Of a stretch of 32,652 bases of DNA, positions 22,996 to 31,178 are shown one piece after another. The notes beneath the pieces were generated by a model. It saw only the letters and a program-made list of their open reading frames with translations, had not been told where the DNA came from and searched no databases. Location: the NCBI GenBank assembly GCA_027487385.1, contig JAIYDS010000075.1:1-32652 (forward strand). The letters are read 5' to 3'. Source of the stretch: Acetobacteraceae bacterium. GTDB taxonomy: Bacteria > Pseudomonadota > Alphaproteobacteria > Acetobacterales > Acetobacteraceae. The stretch's first letter is position 1. Every line of letters begins with the position of its first letter. Made by a program: the position numbers and the translations under genes.

Positions 22996-24078
22996 TCAGT
23001 AGCCTTCCTTCAGCAGCGGGAAGGCGCTGTGCACATGCGGGAAGACCACGGGCGGCGCGCCCAGATGGACATGGCTGCGGTTGAGCTGGCCGAAATTGTT
23101 CACCCCCGTCAGCCCCAGCGCCTTGATCACCTCATCCTCCAGGATCTCCAGCAGCCGCTCGATGCCGTCCGGCCCCTCGGCCGCCAGGCCATAGAGGTAA
23201 AGGCGGCCAAGCCCCACCCAATCGGCCCCGAGTGCCACCGCCTTCACGATGTCGGTGCCGCGGCTGAAGCTGCCATCCACCATGATCTTCGCACGGCCGG
23301 CGACGGCCTCCACCACCTCGGGCAGCACGTCGAGCGAGCCGCGGCCGCCATCCAGCTGCCGCCCGCCATGGTTGGAGACATAGATCACATCCACACCGTG
23401 CTCACAGGCCAGCGCCGCGTCCTCACCGGTGCCGATGCCCTTCAGGATCAGCGGGATCTTGTGCTTCTCCTTGAAGCGCGCGACTTCGCGCCAAGAGAGT
23501 GCCGCCTGATGGTCCATGCCGGTGTTGGCGGCGCGCCAGGTCTTCACGAAGCGCTTGGCGATGTCGCGCTCGCGGCGTGAGTAATGCGCCGTGTCCACCG
23601 TCATGCAGAAGGCGTCATACCCGCTGTCCACCACGCGGCGGACATAGTCATCCACGAAGGCGTCGTCGCCGCGCACATAGAGCTGGAAGACCTTGGGGCC
23701 CCGCGACGCCTCCGCGCAGGCTTCCAGGCCCGGCTGGCTCACGCTGCTCAGCATGTAGGGCACGCCGAAGGCACCCGCGCCCTTTGCGACACTCACGCCG
23801 CCGCCCGGCTCGAAGCTCTCCAGCGAGCCGACGGGCGCGCAAAAGACGGGCAGCCGGATGCGGTGGCCGAAGAAATCCACGCCGGGATCCACCTTCGAGA
23901 CATCGTTCAGCACGCGCGGGCGCAGCGCCACCGTGTCGATCGCCATGCGGTTGCGCGCCAGCGTCGTCTCCGTCTCGGTGGCGCCCACCAGATAGTCCCA
24001 GACATTGGCATTCAGCTTGATCTTCGCCGCCTTCACGAATTCGTGCAGGACCTGGTAGCGTTCCTCGAAATTGCGCAT
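22996..24078 (-). CDS. FMN-dependent alpha-hydroxy-acid oxidase/dehydrogenase (L-lactate dehydrogenase-like)
   Basis: This 360-residue TIM-barrel flavoenzyme belongs to the glycolate oxidase/L-lactate dehydrogenase family. Expected active-site residues are present: Tyr29 (VWDYLVGATETE), Tyr134 in FQLYV, the substrate arginine in SRRERDIAKRF, FMN-contacting Lys213 in LILKGIG, and His237/Arg240 in YVSNHGGRQLDGGRG. The FMN phosphate loop follows at MVDGSFSRGTDIVKA and LGRLYLYGLA. It oxidises a 2-hydroxy acid to a 2-oxo acid; whether oxygen or a respiratory quinone takes the electrons is not visible. The start at 24078 has GGAGAG eight bases upstream. The divergent neighbour is a 2-oxo-acid lyase type enzyme, so the two could act in linked C2-C4 acid metabolism. 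Confidence 0.92.
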   Translation of the reverse strand: MRNFEERYQVLHEFVKAAKIKLNANVWDYLVGATETETTLARNRMAIDTVALRPRVLNDVSKVDPGVDFFGHRIRLPVFCAPVGSLESFEPGGGVSVAKGAGAFGVPYMLSSVSQPGLEACAEASRGPKVFQLYVRGDDAFVDDYVRRVVDSGYDAFCMTVDTAHYSRRERDIAKRFVKTWRAANTGMDHQAALSWREVARFKEKHKIPLILKGIGTGEDAALACEHGVDVIYVSNHGGRQLDGGRGSLDVLPEVVEAVAGRAKIMVDGSFSRGTDIVKAVALGADWVGLGRLYLYGLAAEGPDGIERLLEILEDEVIKALGLTGVNNFGQLNRSHVHLGAPPVVFPHVHSAFPLLKEGY

Positions 24079-24192
24079 GGCTTCTCTCCGCGTCGGTTGC
24101 CGCAAAACTAGCTTGTGCGGATGAATTCGGAACCCCCCCTCTCGCCGTTCCGCGCCCAAGGCGCGACAATCGCGCAATCCAGGGAGGATCCG

Positions 24193-25050
24193 ATGAACGC
24201 CACCGAACGCCGCAACCGTGCCCGCGCCATCCTGCAGGGCAGCGCCTGCATCCACCCGGCCTCCGTGCATGATCCGCTCTCGGCCCGCATCGCCGAGGAG
24301 CTGGGCTTCGAGCTTGGCATGTTCGCGGGCTCCACCGCATCGCTCGCCATCCTCGGCGCGCCGGACCACATCCTGATCACGCTGACGGAATTCGCGACCC
24401 AGGCGCGCCGCATCACCCGCGCCGGCACGCTGCCGCTGGTGGTGGATGCCGACCATGGCTACGGCAATGCGCTGAACGTGCAGCGCACGGTGGAGGAGCT
24501 GGAGGTGGCCGGCATCGCCGCCATGTCCATCGAGGACACGGAACTGCCGCGCCCCTTCGGCGCCGCCAAGCCGCGCCTGATCTCCATCGAGGAAGGGGTG
24601 GGCAAGATGCGCGCCGCCATCGCCGCCCGGGTGGATGCCTCGCTCTGCATCTTCGCCCGCACGGGGGCGATGAACGTCACCAGCCGCGATGACTGCCTGG
24701 CCCGCATCAAGGCCTATAATGACTGCGGCACGGACGGCATCTTCCTCACGGGCGTCACCACCCGCGCCGAACTGGATGCGGCGGCCGAGGTGGCGAAGCA
24801 GCCGCTCATCCTCGGCACGCTCAGCCCCGAGATCACGGATCGCGACTACCTGGCGAGCCGCGGCGTGCGCATCGCGCTGCAAGGCCATGCACCGAGCCAG
24901 GCCGCGGCCCAGGCGATCCATGCGACGCTGAAGGCGCTGCGCGAGGGGGTGCAGCCGGCCGAACTGACGGGCCTGCCGGACAAGGGCGCCATGGCCCGCT
25001 GGACGCGCGAGGCGCCCTATTCCGAGGCGATGAAGCGCTTCCTGGACTGA
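24193..25050 (+). CDS. Isocitrate lyase/PEP mutase family protein, oxaloacetate decarboxylase-like
   Basis: This 285-residue cytoplasmic TIM-barrel enzyme carries the metal site VVDADHGYGNALNV (Asp85, Asp87) and the following SIEDTELPRPFG, which are hallmarks of the PEP mutase/isocitrate lyase superfamily. The isocitrate lyase signature KKCGH with its catalytic cysteine is absent, while IALQGHAPSQAA near the C-terminus carries the histidine that I associate with the oxaloacetate decarboxylase subgroup. It would release CO2 from oxaloacetate or a methyl derivative. The ATG at 24193 has AGGGAGG eight bases upstream. It diverges from the hydroxy-acid dehydrogenase gene over 114 bases, which must hold both promoters; TTGCCG followed 17 bases later by GATGAA is a weak candidate. 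Confidence 0.88.
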   Translation: MNATERRNRARAILQGSACIHPASVHDPLSARIAEELGFELGMFAGSTASLAILGAPDHILITLTEFATQARRITRAGTLPLVVDADHGYGNALNVQRTVEELEVAGIAAMSIEDTELPRPFGAAKPRLISIEEGVGKMRAAIAARVDASLCIFARTGAMNVTSRDDCLARIKAYNDCGTDGIFLTGVTTRAELDAAAEVAKQPLILGTLSPEITDRDYLASRGVRIALQGHAPSQAAAQAIHATLKALREGVQPAELTGLPDKGAMARWTREAPYSEAMKRFLD

Positions 25051-25468
25051 TCCCTGGCCACGGCCTGGCCGGCGGAGCGTGGCGATTGGCCGGACATCGG
25101 CGCGTGGAGCGGGCAGCAGCGACCGGACTGCCTCCCGACGGTGGCACCCGGTGACCCAGCCAGGGGTGCGTCTTCGATCCCGACTCCGGGGCGCAGTTTC
25201 GCGGGGCGCGGATCGAAAGGATCTCAACCCTGGACCAAGCGGCGTCCGCATGGGTTCACCTGGCTCGGCATGGCCTTTGCGGAGCGGGTGATGCGGCGTC
25301 TCGGCGATGCCGCTTGACCGCATCAAGCTCGGGAGGCGGGTTCCGATCGGGAGCCGACCATCCCGCAAGACGGCCCGCTCGGGACCGGTCTCGGCCGTCG
25401 CAACCTCCATGGCGATGGTGTGCCGATCATCGACCGGCCGGCGTTCGGCGGCAGCCGCGGCTCAGCCC
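25051..25468. other. 418-base region without a recognisable gene
   Basis: The stretch lies between two convergent genes. Short open frames occur on both strands, but none has a plausible ribosome-binding site or family resemblance, and the frames are interrupted. One plus-strand frame ends with a protein-like stretch (FTWLGMAFAERVMRRLGDAA, ending at 25317) that has no start and no upstream continuity past the stop at 25153; it might be a gene remnant. No convincing terminator, tRNA or repeat was found. Confidence 0.5.
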
Positions 25469-28114
25469 TCAGCCGGGCGGGCGTGGACCGTTCCGCCCGG
25501 GCCCAGCGGCCCCTGCCATGGCGCGCGCCAGCAATTCGCGCCGCAGATCCTGCAGCGCCATGAAGCGCATCGCATCGGCCAGGCGGACCGCCTCGGCCAG
25601 ATGCGCCTGGGCGGCGGCGTGGTCGCCCAGGCTGAGCTCGGCATCGCCCAGCAGCATGAGGACGACCACGCGCATCATGTCGCTCTCCGCCTTCTCGCAA
25701 TGCGGCAGCGCCTCGCCCAGCCGGGCCACGGCCCGCGCGGGATCACCCGCGCGGTGCATCACATGCCCATCGGCCAGCACCGCGAAGACCCAGCTGAAGG
25801 GCCGGCCCACCGCTTCGGCCGCCCGGAGGCAGGCATCGGCCGCCGCGCGGGCGGCCGGGATATCGCCGAGATCGGCCAATTCCCGCGCCTGGTAGCCCAG
25901 GGCGACCACCACCAGCGGCGCGTCCAGCCCATAGCGCCCGCCATGGCGCGGATGCGCCGCATCGGCCGCCACTTCGGCCATCGCCGCCGCCGCATCCGCG
26001 TGCCGCCGGCGCGAGACCTCCACCATGCCGCGCTGGAAGCGGCAGCGCAGCAGCAGCGCCGCATCCGCGCGCGCCCGCCCCTCGGCCTCCAGCAGATCGA
26101 GCACACGCTCGGCCTCCGTAAGGTCGCCGGTCATCCAGGCGTGATGCGCCTGCACCACGCGCAATTCGGGCAGCCGCCGCTGTTGCGCCATCCGCCCGGC
26201 CAGGGCCTCCGCCTCGCGCAGCCTTATCGTCAGGCGGTCGCCCTCGCCCAGGCGGAACAGCGGGTCGCGCAGCAGCAGCCGCAGCTCGATCCCGCGCTCC
26301 AGCAGGGCCGGCTCCTCGGGCAATTGCGAGAGCGCGTCCAGCGCGCGGTCCAGCAGGGTGACGGCCTCGCGATTGGCGAAGCGCGCGAGCGCACGGCGCG
26401 CCGCCGCCTCATTGCGCGGCAAGGCCTCGGCCCAGAGGCCGCCGAGCCAGGCATGGCGCGCCAGCATGGGGGAATCCGGCTCCAGCAGCGGCCGGGCGCC
26501 CTCGAAGATGCGGGCATGCTGCACCAGGCGCCGGCGCCGCGTCAGCCCGCGATACACCACCTCCTGCAACAGGGCGTGGCGGGGGCCGAGGCGTGTGCTG
26601 CTGCCCAGGCCCTCCCGCGCCAGGAAGCCGGCCTCCGCCAGGGTTTCCAGATGCCGATGCGCGGCCTCGGGCGGCATCTCGCCGCCGAGGCAGGCGAGCA
26701 GCACCTCGGGCGTCACCGGCTCTTCCACCACGGCCAGCAGGCGCAGCACCTCCCGCGCCTCGGCGGGCAGGCGGTCCACGCGCTCCACCAGCAGGGCGCG
26801 CGCCTCGGGGGGCAGTCTGTCGCCCAGGGCCGCCGCCTGCTCGATCAGGAAGGGGTTGCCGCCACAACGGGCGGCGATAGCGCTGGCCTGGCCCGGGGCC
26901 GCGCCGCGGGCCGCCGCGAGGGAGGCCGCATCCTCTCCCTGCATCGGCTCCAGCCGGATCGTCGGCAGGGCGCGGCAGCGCGGGCCCAGCCCGTGCTCGG
27001 GGCGGGCCAGCAGCAGCAGAAAGAGGCGCCGCCCGGCCAGTTGCGGCAGCAATCCCTCCAGCGCCAGCAGCGTCGCGTCATCCGCCCATTGCAGGTCATC
27101 GAAGATGAAGATGGTGGGGGCCTCTTCGGCGCGCGCCAGCAGCCAGGCGCGCGCGGCCTCGATGGTCCGCTCGCGCCGCTCGCTGGGTTGCAGCGCGCGC
27201 CAGGCGGGATCGGCCGGCTCCTCACCCAGTAACGCAGCCAGGGCGGCGGAGGGTGCTTCGCCCGGCCCGCGCGTCCTTCCGATCAGATCGGCGATCGGGT
27301 GCAGCGCCGCCTCCCGCCGCCAGCGCAGCGCATGGCCGGCCAGGCTGCGCAGACCGGGCGCGGCCTCCGCCGCCACCTCCCGCGCCAGGCGGGACTTGCC
27401 CATCCCCGCCTCGCCCAGCACCAGCAGGGCATGGCCCTGGCCGGCGGCGGCGAGGGCGAGGCTCTCGGCCAGCCGGGCACGCTCCGCCACGCGGCCGACA
27501 AAGCCCGCCCCGATGCCGCTGCGCGCGTCAAAGCGGGAGAGACTGAGATCCGCGCCCTTCAGGCGCAGCACTTGCTGGGCCTCGGGGAAGCCGCGCAGGA
27601 TCTGCACCCCCAGCGGCTCGGCCGTGATGGCATGGCCGGCGGCGGCAAGGGTCGCCGCACTGACCAGCGCCTCGCCCGGGGCGGCCGCCTGTTGCAGCCG
27701 GGCCGCGAGATGCACGGCCGCCCCCGTCGCATCGAGCGCGGCCAGCCCCGCGGCGTGCAGGGCGTGCAGCAGGAATTCGCCGCTATGCACGCCGATCCGC
27801 AGCGAGACCGCACCCGGGATGGCGCGCAGCCGGGCCTGGATGTCCAGCGCGGCAGCGCAGGCGGCCAGCGCGTGATCCGCCAGGCCATCCGGCGCGCCGA
27901 ACATCGCCATCACGCCATCGCCGGTGATGCGGTTCACACGCCCGCCGAAGCGCGCCACGCATTGGGCGGCCACTTCCAGCGCGGTGGAGATCAGCTCATG
28001 GGCGGTTTCGGCGTCATTCTGGCCGACCAGGGCGGAAGAATCCACGATATCGGCAAAAAGCAGGCTCCCGATCCGCAATTCCGCGTCCGGAACGGGTTGG
28101 CCTCGCGTCGTCAC
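25469..28114 (-). CDS. Class III nucleotidyl cyclase fused to an AAA-type ATPase and helical repeats
   Basis: This protein of 881 residues joins three parts. Residues 17-145 form a class III adenylate/guanylate cyclase domain: LLFADIVDSS with metal Asp22, RITGDGVMAMFGAP with metal Asp66, and GAAVHLAARLQ with Arg139. His135 stands where most cyclases have the transition-state Asn. Residues from about 205 form a P-loop ATPase with Walker A GEAGMGKS (234-241) and Walker B IFIFDDLQWADD (335-346). The rest, about 440 residues, is helical with TPR-like repeats. This layout is known for large signal-integrating regulators. GTG at 28114 was chosen as start because it follows GGAG and begins close to the cyclase domain; TTG at 28120 is possible. 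It lies downstream of a histidine kinase gene on the same strand. Confidence 0.88.
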   Translation of the reverse strand: MTTRGQPVPDAELRIGSLLFADIVDSSALVGQNDAETAHELISTALEVAAQCVARFGGRVNRITGDGVMAMFGAPDGLADHALAACAAALDIQARLRAIPGAVSLRIGVHSGEFLLHALHAAGLAALDATGAAVHLAARLQQAAAPGEALVSAATLAAAGHAITAEPLGVQILRGFPEAQQVLRLKGADLSLSRFDARSGIGAGFVGRVAERARLAESLALAAAGQGHALLVLGEAGMGKSRLAREVAAEAAPGLRSLAGHALRWRREAALHPIADLIGRTRGPGEAPSAALAALLGEEPADPAWRALQPSERRERTIEAARAWLLARAEEAPTIFIFDDLQWADDATLLALEGLLPQLAGRRLFLLLLARPEHGLGPRCRALPTIRLEPMQGEDAASLAAARGAAPGQASAIAARCGGNPFLIEQAAALGDRLPPEARALLVERVDRLPAEAREVLRLLAVVEEPVTPEVLLACLGGEMPPEAAHRHLETLAEAGFLAREGLGSSTRLGPRHALLQEVVYRGLTRRRRLVQHARIFEGARPLLEPDSPMLARHAWLGGLWAEALPRNEAAARRALARFANREAVTLLDRALDALSQLPEEPALLERGIELRLLLRDPLFRLGEGDRLTIRLREAEALAGRMAQQRRLPELRVVQAHHAWMTGDLTEAERVLDLLEAEGRARADAALLLRCRFQRGMVEVSRRRHADAAAAMAEVAADAAHPRHGGRYGLDAPLVVVALGYQARELADLGDIPAARAAADACLRAAEAVGRPFSWVFAVLADGHVMHRAGDPARAVARLGEALPHCEKAESDMMRVVVLMLLGDAELSLGDHAAAQAHLAEAVRLADAMRFMALQDLRRELLARAMAGAAGPGRNGPRPPG

Positions 28115-28187
28115 CGCCAAAAATCTCCGAACGGGCCAGTTTGATCCAGGCGTGTTACAGGAGTCGCGTTCCGGCGGCGAGACACCG

Positions 28188-29513
28188 TCAGTTGCGGGCG
28201 AGTTCCAGCCGGGCGCTGAGCCCCTGGCCTCCGGCCCCGGCCGCAAGCCGCAGCATCCCGCCATGCGCCTTGGCCGCCGCCGCCACGAGCGCAAGGCCGA
28301 GCCCCGTCCCCGGCGTGGAGCGGCTGCGGTCCAGCCGATGGAAACGGCGCGTCACGGCGTCGCGCTCCGCCTCGGGAATGCCAAGGCCGTCATCCTCCAC
28401 CTCGACCACCGGACCGGGCAGCAGCCGCAGGGTGATGTTGGGGCCGCCATGCAGGATGGCGTTGTCCAGCAGGTTGACCACGGCCTGGCGCAGCAATCCG
28501 GCATCGCCGTCGAGGCTGATCCCGGGCGGGATCTCGCAACGCAGCCTGTGCCGGGCCTCCTCCGCCACAGGGGCCATGACTTCGGCGCTGGACTGGAGCA
28601 GCGCGGAGAGATCCAGCGTGGCAAAGCCCTGGCGCAGCACGCCGCTCTCGGCGCGGGCGATGCGCAGCAGGGCGGCGAAGCTCGCCAGCACGGAATCGAG
28701 TTCCTCCAGCGCGCGCTCCATCACCTCCGCATCCCGGGCGGGATCGCGCGGCGCGGCCAGGGCGCCCTCCAGCAATTGCCGCAGGCGGGAGAGCGGGCTG
28801 CGCAGATCATGCGCGATGTCGTCCGTCACCTGGCGCTGCGCCTGCATCAGCGCCTCGATGCGGCCGAGCAGCGCGTTGAAGGTGTCGGTCAGGCGGTCGA
28901 ACTCGTCGCCGCGGCCGGAGAGCGGCAGGCGGCGCGTCAGGTCGCCCTCCATCACGCCCAGCGCCGCGCTGGCGGCGCCGGCCAGGCGGCGCTCCATCCG
29001 CAGGGCGGCGAGGAAGCCCAGCAGCAGCGCCAGCAGCGCCGCCGTGCCGCCGGCGATGGGCGGCGTCCAGGCCAGGGCGGAGGCGGCGCGGTCCACGGGC
29101 GTGAGGTCGGCCGCCACCAGCAGCGTGGCGCCGCCGGGCAGCGTGCCACCCAGCACGCGCAGGCTCGGCCGCTCACCCGTTCCGGGCAGGTTGGCGAAGC
29201 CGCGCAGCGCGGGCGGTGCCGCCGGGATGCGGCCCGCGATGGGCCGGCCATCGGGCGCCAGCAGGGCCACGAAAAGCGGGCCGCGCCGGCGCGTATAGGC
29301 CTCCACCGCCAGCGCCAGGCCGCGCAGCCCGAACTCCTCATACTCGCGGAGAAAGCCCTCCGCCTCGGCGGCGATGGCAAGGTCGAGCTGCTGGCGCAGC
29401 GCCGCCTCGGCCCGCAGCCAGCCCCAGCCCGAGCCGAGCAGCGAGAGCACCAGCATCACCACGGCCGAGGCGGTGGCGACGCGCAGCGCGAAGGAGGATT
29501 TGCGCGCGTTCAT
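28188..29513 (-). CDS. Two-component sensor histidine kinase
   Basis: This 441-residue inner-membrane sensor has membrane segments at about 9-29 and 151-172, which enclose a periplasmic region of some 120 residues with no recognised ligand domain. A HAMP linker follows (about 173-225), then the phosphoacceptor box VTDDIAHDLRSPLSRLR with His235. The ATP-binding domain contains the N box QAVVNLLDNAILHG, the G1 box VEDDGLGIPE and the G2 box GTGLGLALVAAAAKAHGG. It should phosphorylate the response regulator encoded directly upstream. Its ATG overlaps that gene's stop codon (ATGA), so the pair is translationally coupled. The layout resembles CusS/QseC-type kinases, but the stimulus is unknown. Confidence 0.94.
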   Translation of the reverse strand: MNARKSSFALRVATASAVVMLVLSLLGSGWGWLRAEAALRQQLDLAIAAEAEGFLREYEEFGLRGLALAVEAYTRRRGPLFVALLAPDGRPIAGRIPAAPPALRGFANLPGTGERPSLRVLGGTLPGGATLLVAADLTPVDRAASALAWTPPIAGGTAALLALLLGFLAALRMERRLAGAASAALGVMEGDLTRRLPLSGRGDEFDRLTDTFNALLGRIEALMQAQRQVTDDIAHDLRSPLSRLRQLLEGALAAPRDPARDAEVMERALEELDSVLASFAALLRIARAESGVLRQGFATLDLSALLQSSAEVMAPVAEEARHRLRCEIPPGISLDGDAGLLRQAVVNLLDNAILHGGPNITLRLLPGPVVEVEDDGLGIPEAERDAVTRRFHRLDRSRSTPGTGLGLALVAAAAKAHGGMLRLAAGAGGQGLSARLELARN

Positions 29514-30187
29514 CCCGATTCAAGCGCATAGCCCGCCCCGCGCACGGTGCGGATCATCGGCGGCTCGCCCGGCAGGTCGAGCTTGCGGCGCAGGCGGCTG
29601 ACATGGACATCCACGACATTGGTGGTGGGGTCGAAGCTGAAATCCCAGACCTTCTCCAGCAGCATGGTCCGCGTCACCACCTGGCCCGCATGGCGCAGCA
29701 GATATTCCAGCAGGCGCCATTCGGTGGGCATGAGGTCGAGCTTGCGGGCGCCGCGCGTGGCGACGCGCGTCAGCAGGTCCATCCGCAGATCACCCAGGCT
29801 GAGCACGGATTGCTCGGCCGGGGGCCCGGCCGGGCGGCGGGCCAGGGCGCGGATGCGGGCGCGCAGCTCGGCGAAGGCGAAGGGCTTGGCGAGGTAGTCA
29901 TCGGCGCCCGCCTCCAGACCCTCCACGCGCTTTTCCACCTCGCCCAGCGCGGTCAGCACCAGGATGGGCGTGGTGATCTTGGCCAGGCGCAGTGCGCGGA
30001 TGATGGAAAGCCCGTCTGGCCCGGGCAGCATCCGGTCGGTCACGATGATGTCGAAGGGCTCGCCCATCGCGAGGAACAGGCCGTCCCGGCCATTGGCGGC
30101 GTGGTCCACCACATGCCCCTCCTCGCGCAGCCCCTTGGCGATATAGGCGGCGGTGGATTCATCATCCTCGATCAGGAGGATGCGCAT
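29510..30187 (-). CDS. OmpR/PhoB-family response regulator
   Basis: This 225-residue DNA-binding regulator has a receiver domain at 1-115 with the acidic pocket ILLIEDDE, the phosphoacceptor Asp51 in IIVTDRMLPGPDG, the switch Thr79 in VLTALGE and Lys101 in LAKPFAF. The C-terminal winged helix (about 130-225) includes LDLMPTEWRLLEYLLRHAGQ and the recognition helix NVVDVHVSRLRRKLD, ending with IRTVRGAGYALE. It forms a cognate pair with the overlapping histidine kinase gene. The ATG at 30187 has AGGA upstream. It diverges from the haem-sensor gene across 108 bases, in which a GCAAGG-N5-CCTTGC repeat (about 30234-30252) is visible, so both sides may share a control region. Confidence 0.94.
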   Translation of the reverse strand: MRILLIEDDESTAAYIAKGLREEGHVVDHAANGRDGLFLAMGEPFDIIVTDRMLPGPDGLSIIRALRLAKITTPILVLTALGEVEKRVEGLEAGADDYLAKPFAFAELRARIRALARRPAGPPAEQSVLSLGDLRMDLLTRVATRGARKLDLMPTEWRLLEYLLRHAGQVVTRTMLLEKVWDFSFDPTTNVVDVHVSRLRRKLDLPGEPPMIRTVRGAGYALESG

Positions 30188-30295
30188 GGGGTCCTGCGGG
30201 GCGGCACAGGCGGAGGCTGCCACGGATCGGCCGGCAAGGGGAGGCCTTGCAGCGTGTGCTTGCGCAAACCACCGCGGGGGAGGGACAATGGCGCC

Positions 30296-31171
30296 ATGGG
30301 AATACGCACCAAGTTCAACCTCGGCCTCCTGCTGGTCTTCGCCATCGGCTTTGCCGCCGCCTGGGTCTTCCTTGACCGCCAATTCGCCACCTCGGCCCGC
30401 ATCCAGGCGGTGGAGAATGCGCGGATCATGCTCAGCGCCGCCAATGCCGTGCGCGACTACACGACGCGCGAGGTGGCACCCGCCATCACGCGGGGCGACC
30501 CCAATGTGATCCAGGCGATGATCATCCCCTCCTACGCCGCGCAGGTGAATCTGCGGCGCGTCCAGGCGGATTTTCCCGAATACGCCTACAAGGAAGCGGC
30601 GCTGAACCCGACCAACCCGAATGATCTGGCCGCCCCCTGGGAGGCCGCCTTCATCCACGCCTTCCGCCGCGACCAGAACCTGACCGAGCTGATGGGCGAG
30701 CGCGAGACGCCCAATGGCCGCGTGCTGACCCTGGCGCGGCCCATCACCATCCGCGACCAGGCCTGCCTTGCCTGCCATTCCACGCCCGAGCGCGCGCCGC
30801 CGCGCATGGTGCAGATCTATGGCCGCACCAATGGCTTCGGCTGGCAGATGGGCGAGACGATCGGCGCGCAGCTCGTCACCGTGCCCATGGCGCTGCCGCT
30901 GCGCAATGCGGAGGTGAACCTGCACAGCGCCATGGCCATCCTGCTCGCCATCTTCCTGGGGCTGATGCTGGTGCTGAACCTGCTGCTGCACCTGGTCATC
31001 ATCCGCCCCGTCACCCGCATCTCGGCCGCGGCGACGGCGGTGAGCCTGGGGCAGGAGGTTCCGGCCACGGATTTCGAGGCCAAGGGCAAGGATGAGGTGG
31101 CCGAGCTGGGCCGCGCCTTCACCCGCATGCGGCGCAGCCTGGACCAGGCCGTGAAGATGCTCTCCCCGTGA
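30296..31171 (+). CDS. Membrane-anchored c-type haem sensor with HAMP domain (DUF3365, Tll0287-like)
   Basis: This 291-residue protein begins with a membrane anchor (about 8-26, LGLLLVFAIGFAAAWVF) followed by a periplasmic DUF3365 domain. That domain contains the haem c attachment motif Cys157-Leu-Ala-Cys160-His161 in DQACLACHSTPE and the conserved ARPITIRDQACL context. A second membrane helix (about 211-234) leads into a HAMP domain (about 235-290, with RPVTRISAAATAV and KDEVAELGRAF). The protein stops there: no kinase, cyclase or methyl-accepting domain follows. Such proteins are thought to sense redox state or small gases. The Ser/Thr kinase gene starts seven bases behind its stop and is the natural partner. 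The ATG at 30296 starts the anchor; a good GGGGGAGGG lies about ten bases before it. Confidence 0.9.
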   Translation: MGIRTKFNLGLLLVFAIGFAAAWVFLDRQFATSARIQAVENARIMLSAANAVRDYTTREVAPAITRGDPNVIQAMIIPSYAAQVNLRRVQADFPEYAYKEAALNPTNPNDLAAPWEAAFIHAFRRDQNLTELMGERETPNGRVLTLARPITIRDQACLACHSTPERAPPRMVQIYGRTNGFGWQMGETIGAQLVTVPMALPLRNAEVNLHSAMAILLAIFLGLMLVLNLLLHLVIIRPVTRISAAATAVSLGQEVPATDFEAKGKDEVAELGRAFTRMRRSLDQAVKMLSP

Positions 31172-31178
31172 GCGACGG

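Noticed and set aside
25051..25080. Terminator after the oxaloacetate-decarboxylase-like gene
   Set aside because: Only a five-pair stem (GGCCA/TGGCC) without a T tract is present, which is no more than expected by chance at this GC content.
25307..27232. Long plus-strand open frame opposite the cyclase-ATPase gene
   Set aside because: The minus-strand product has cyclase and P-loop motifs. The plus-strand translation is glutamine/arginine-rich with no domain.
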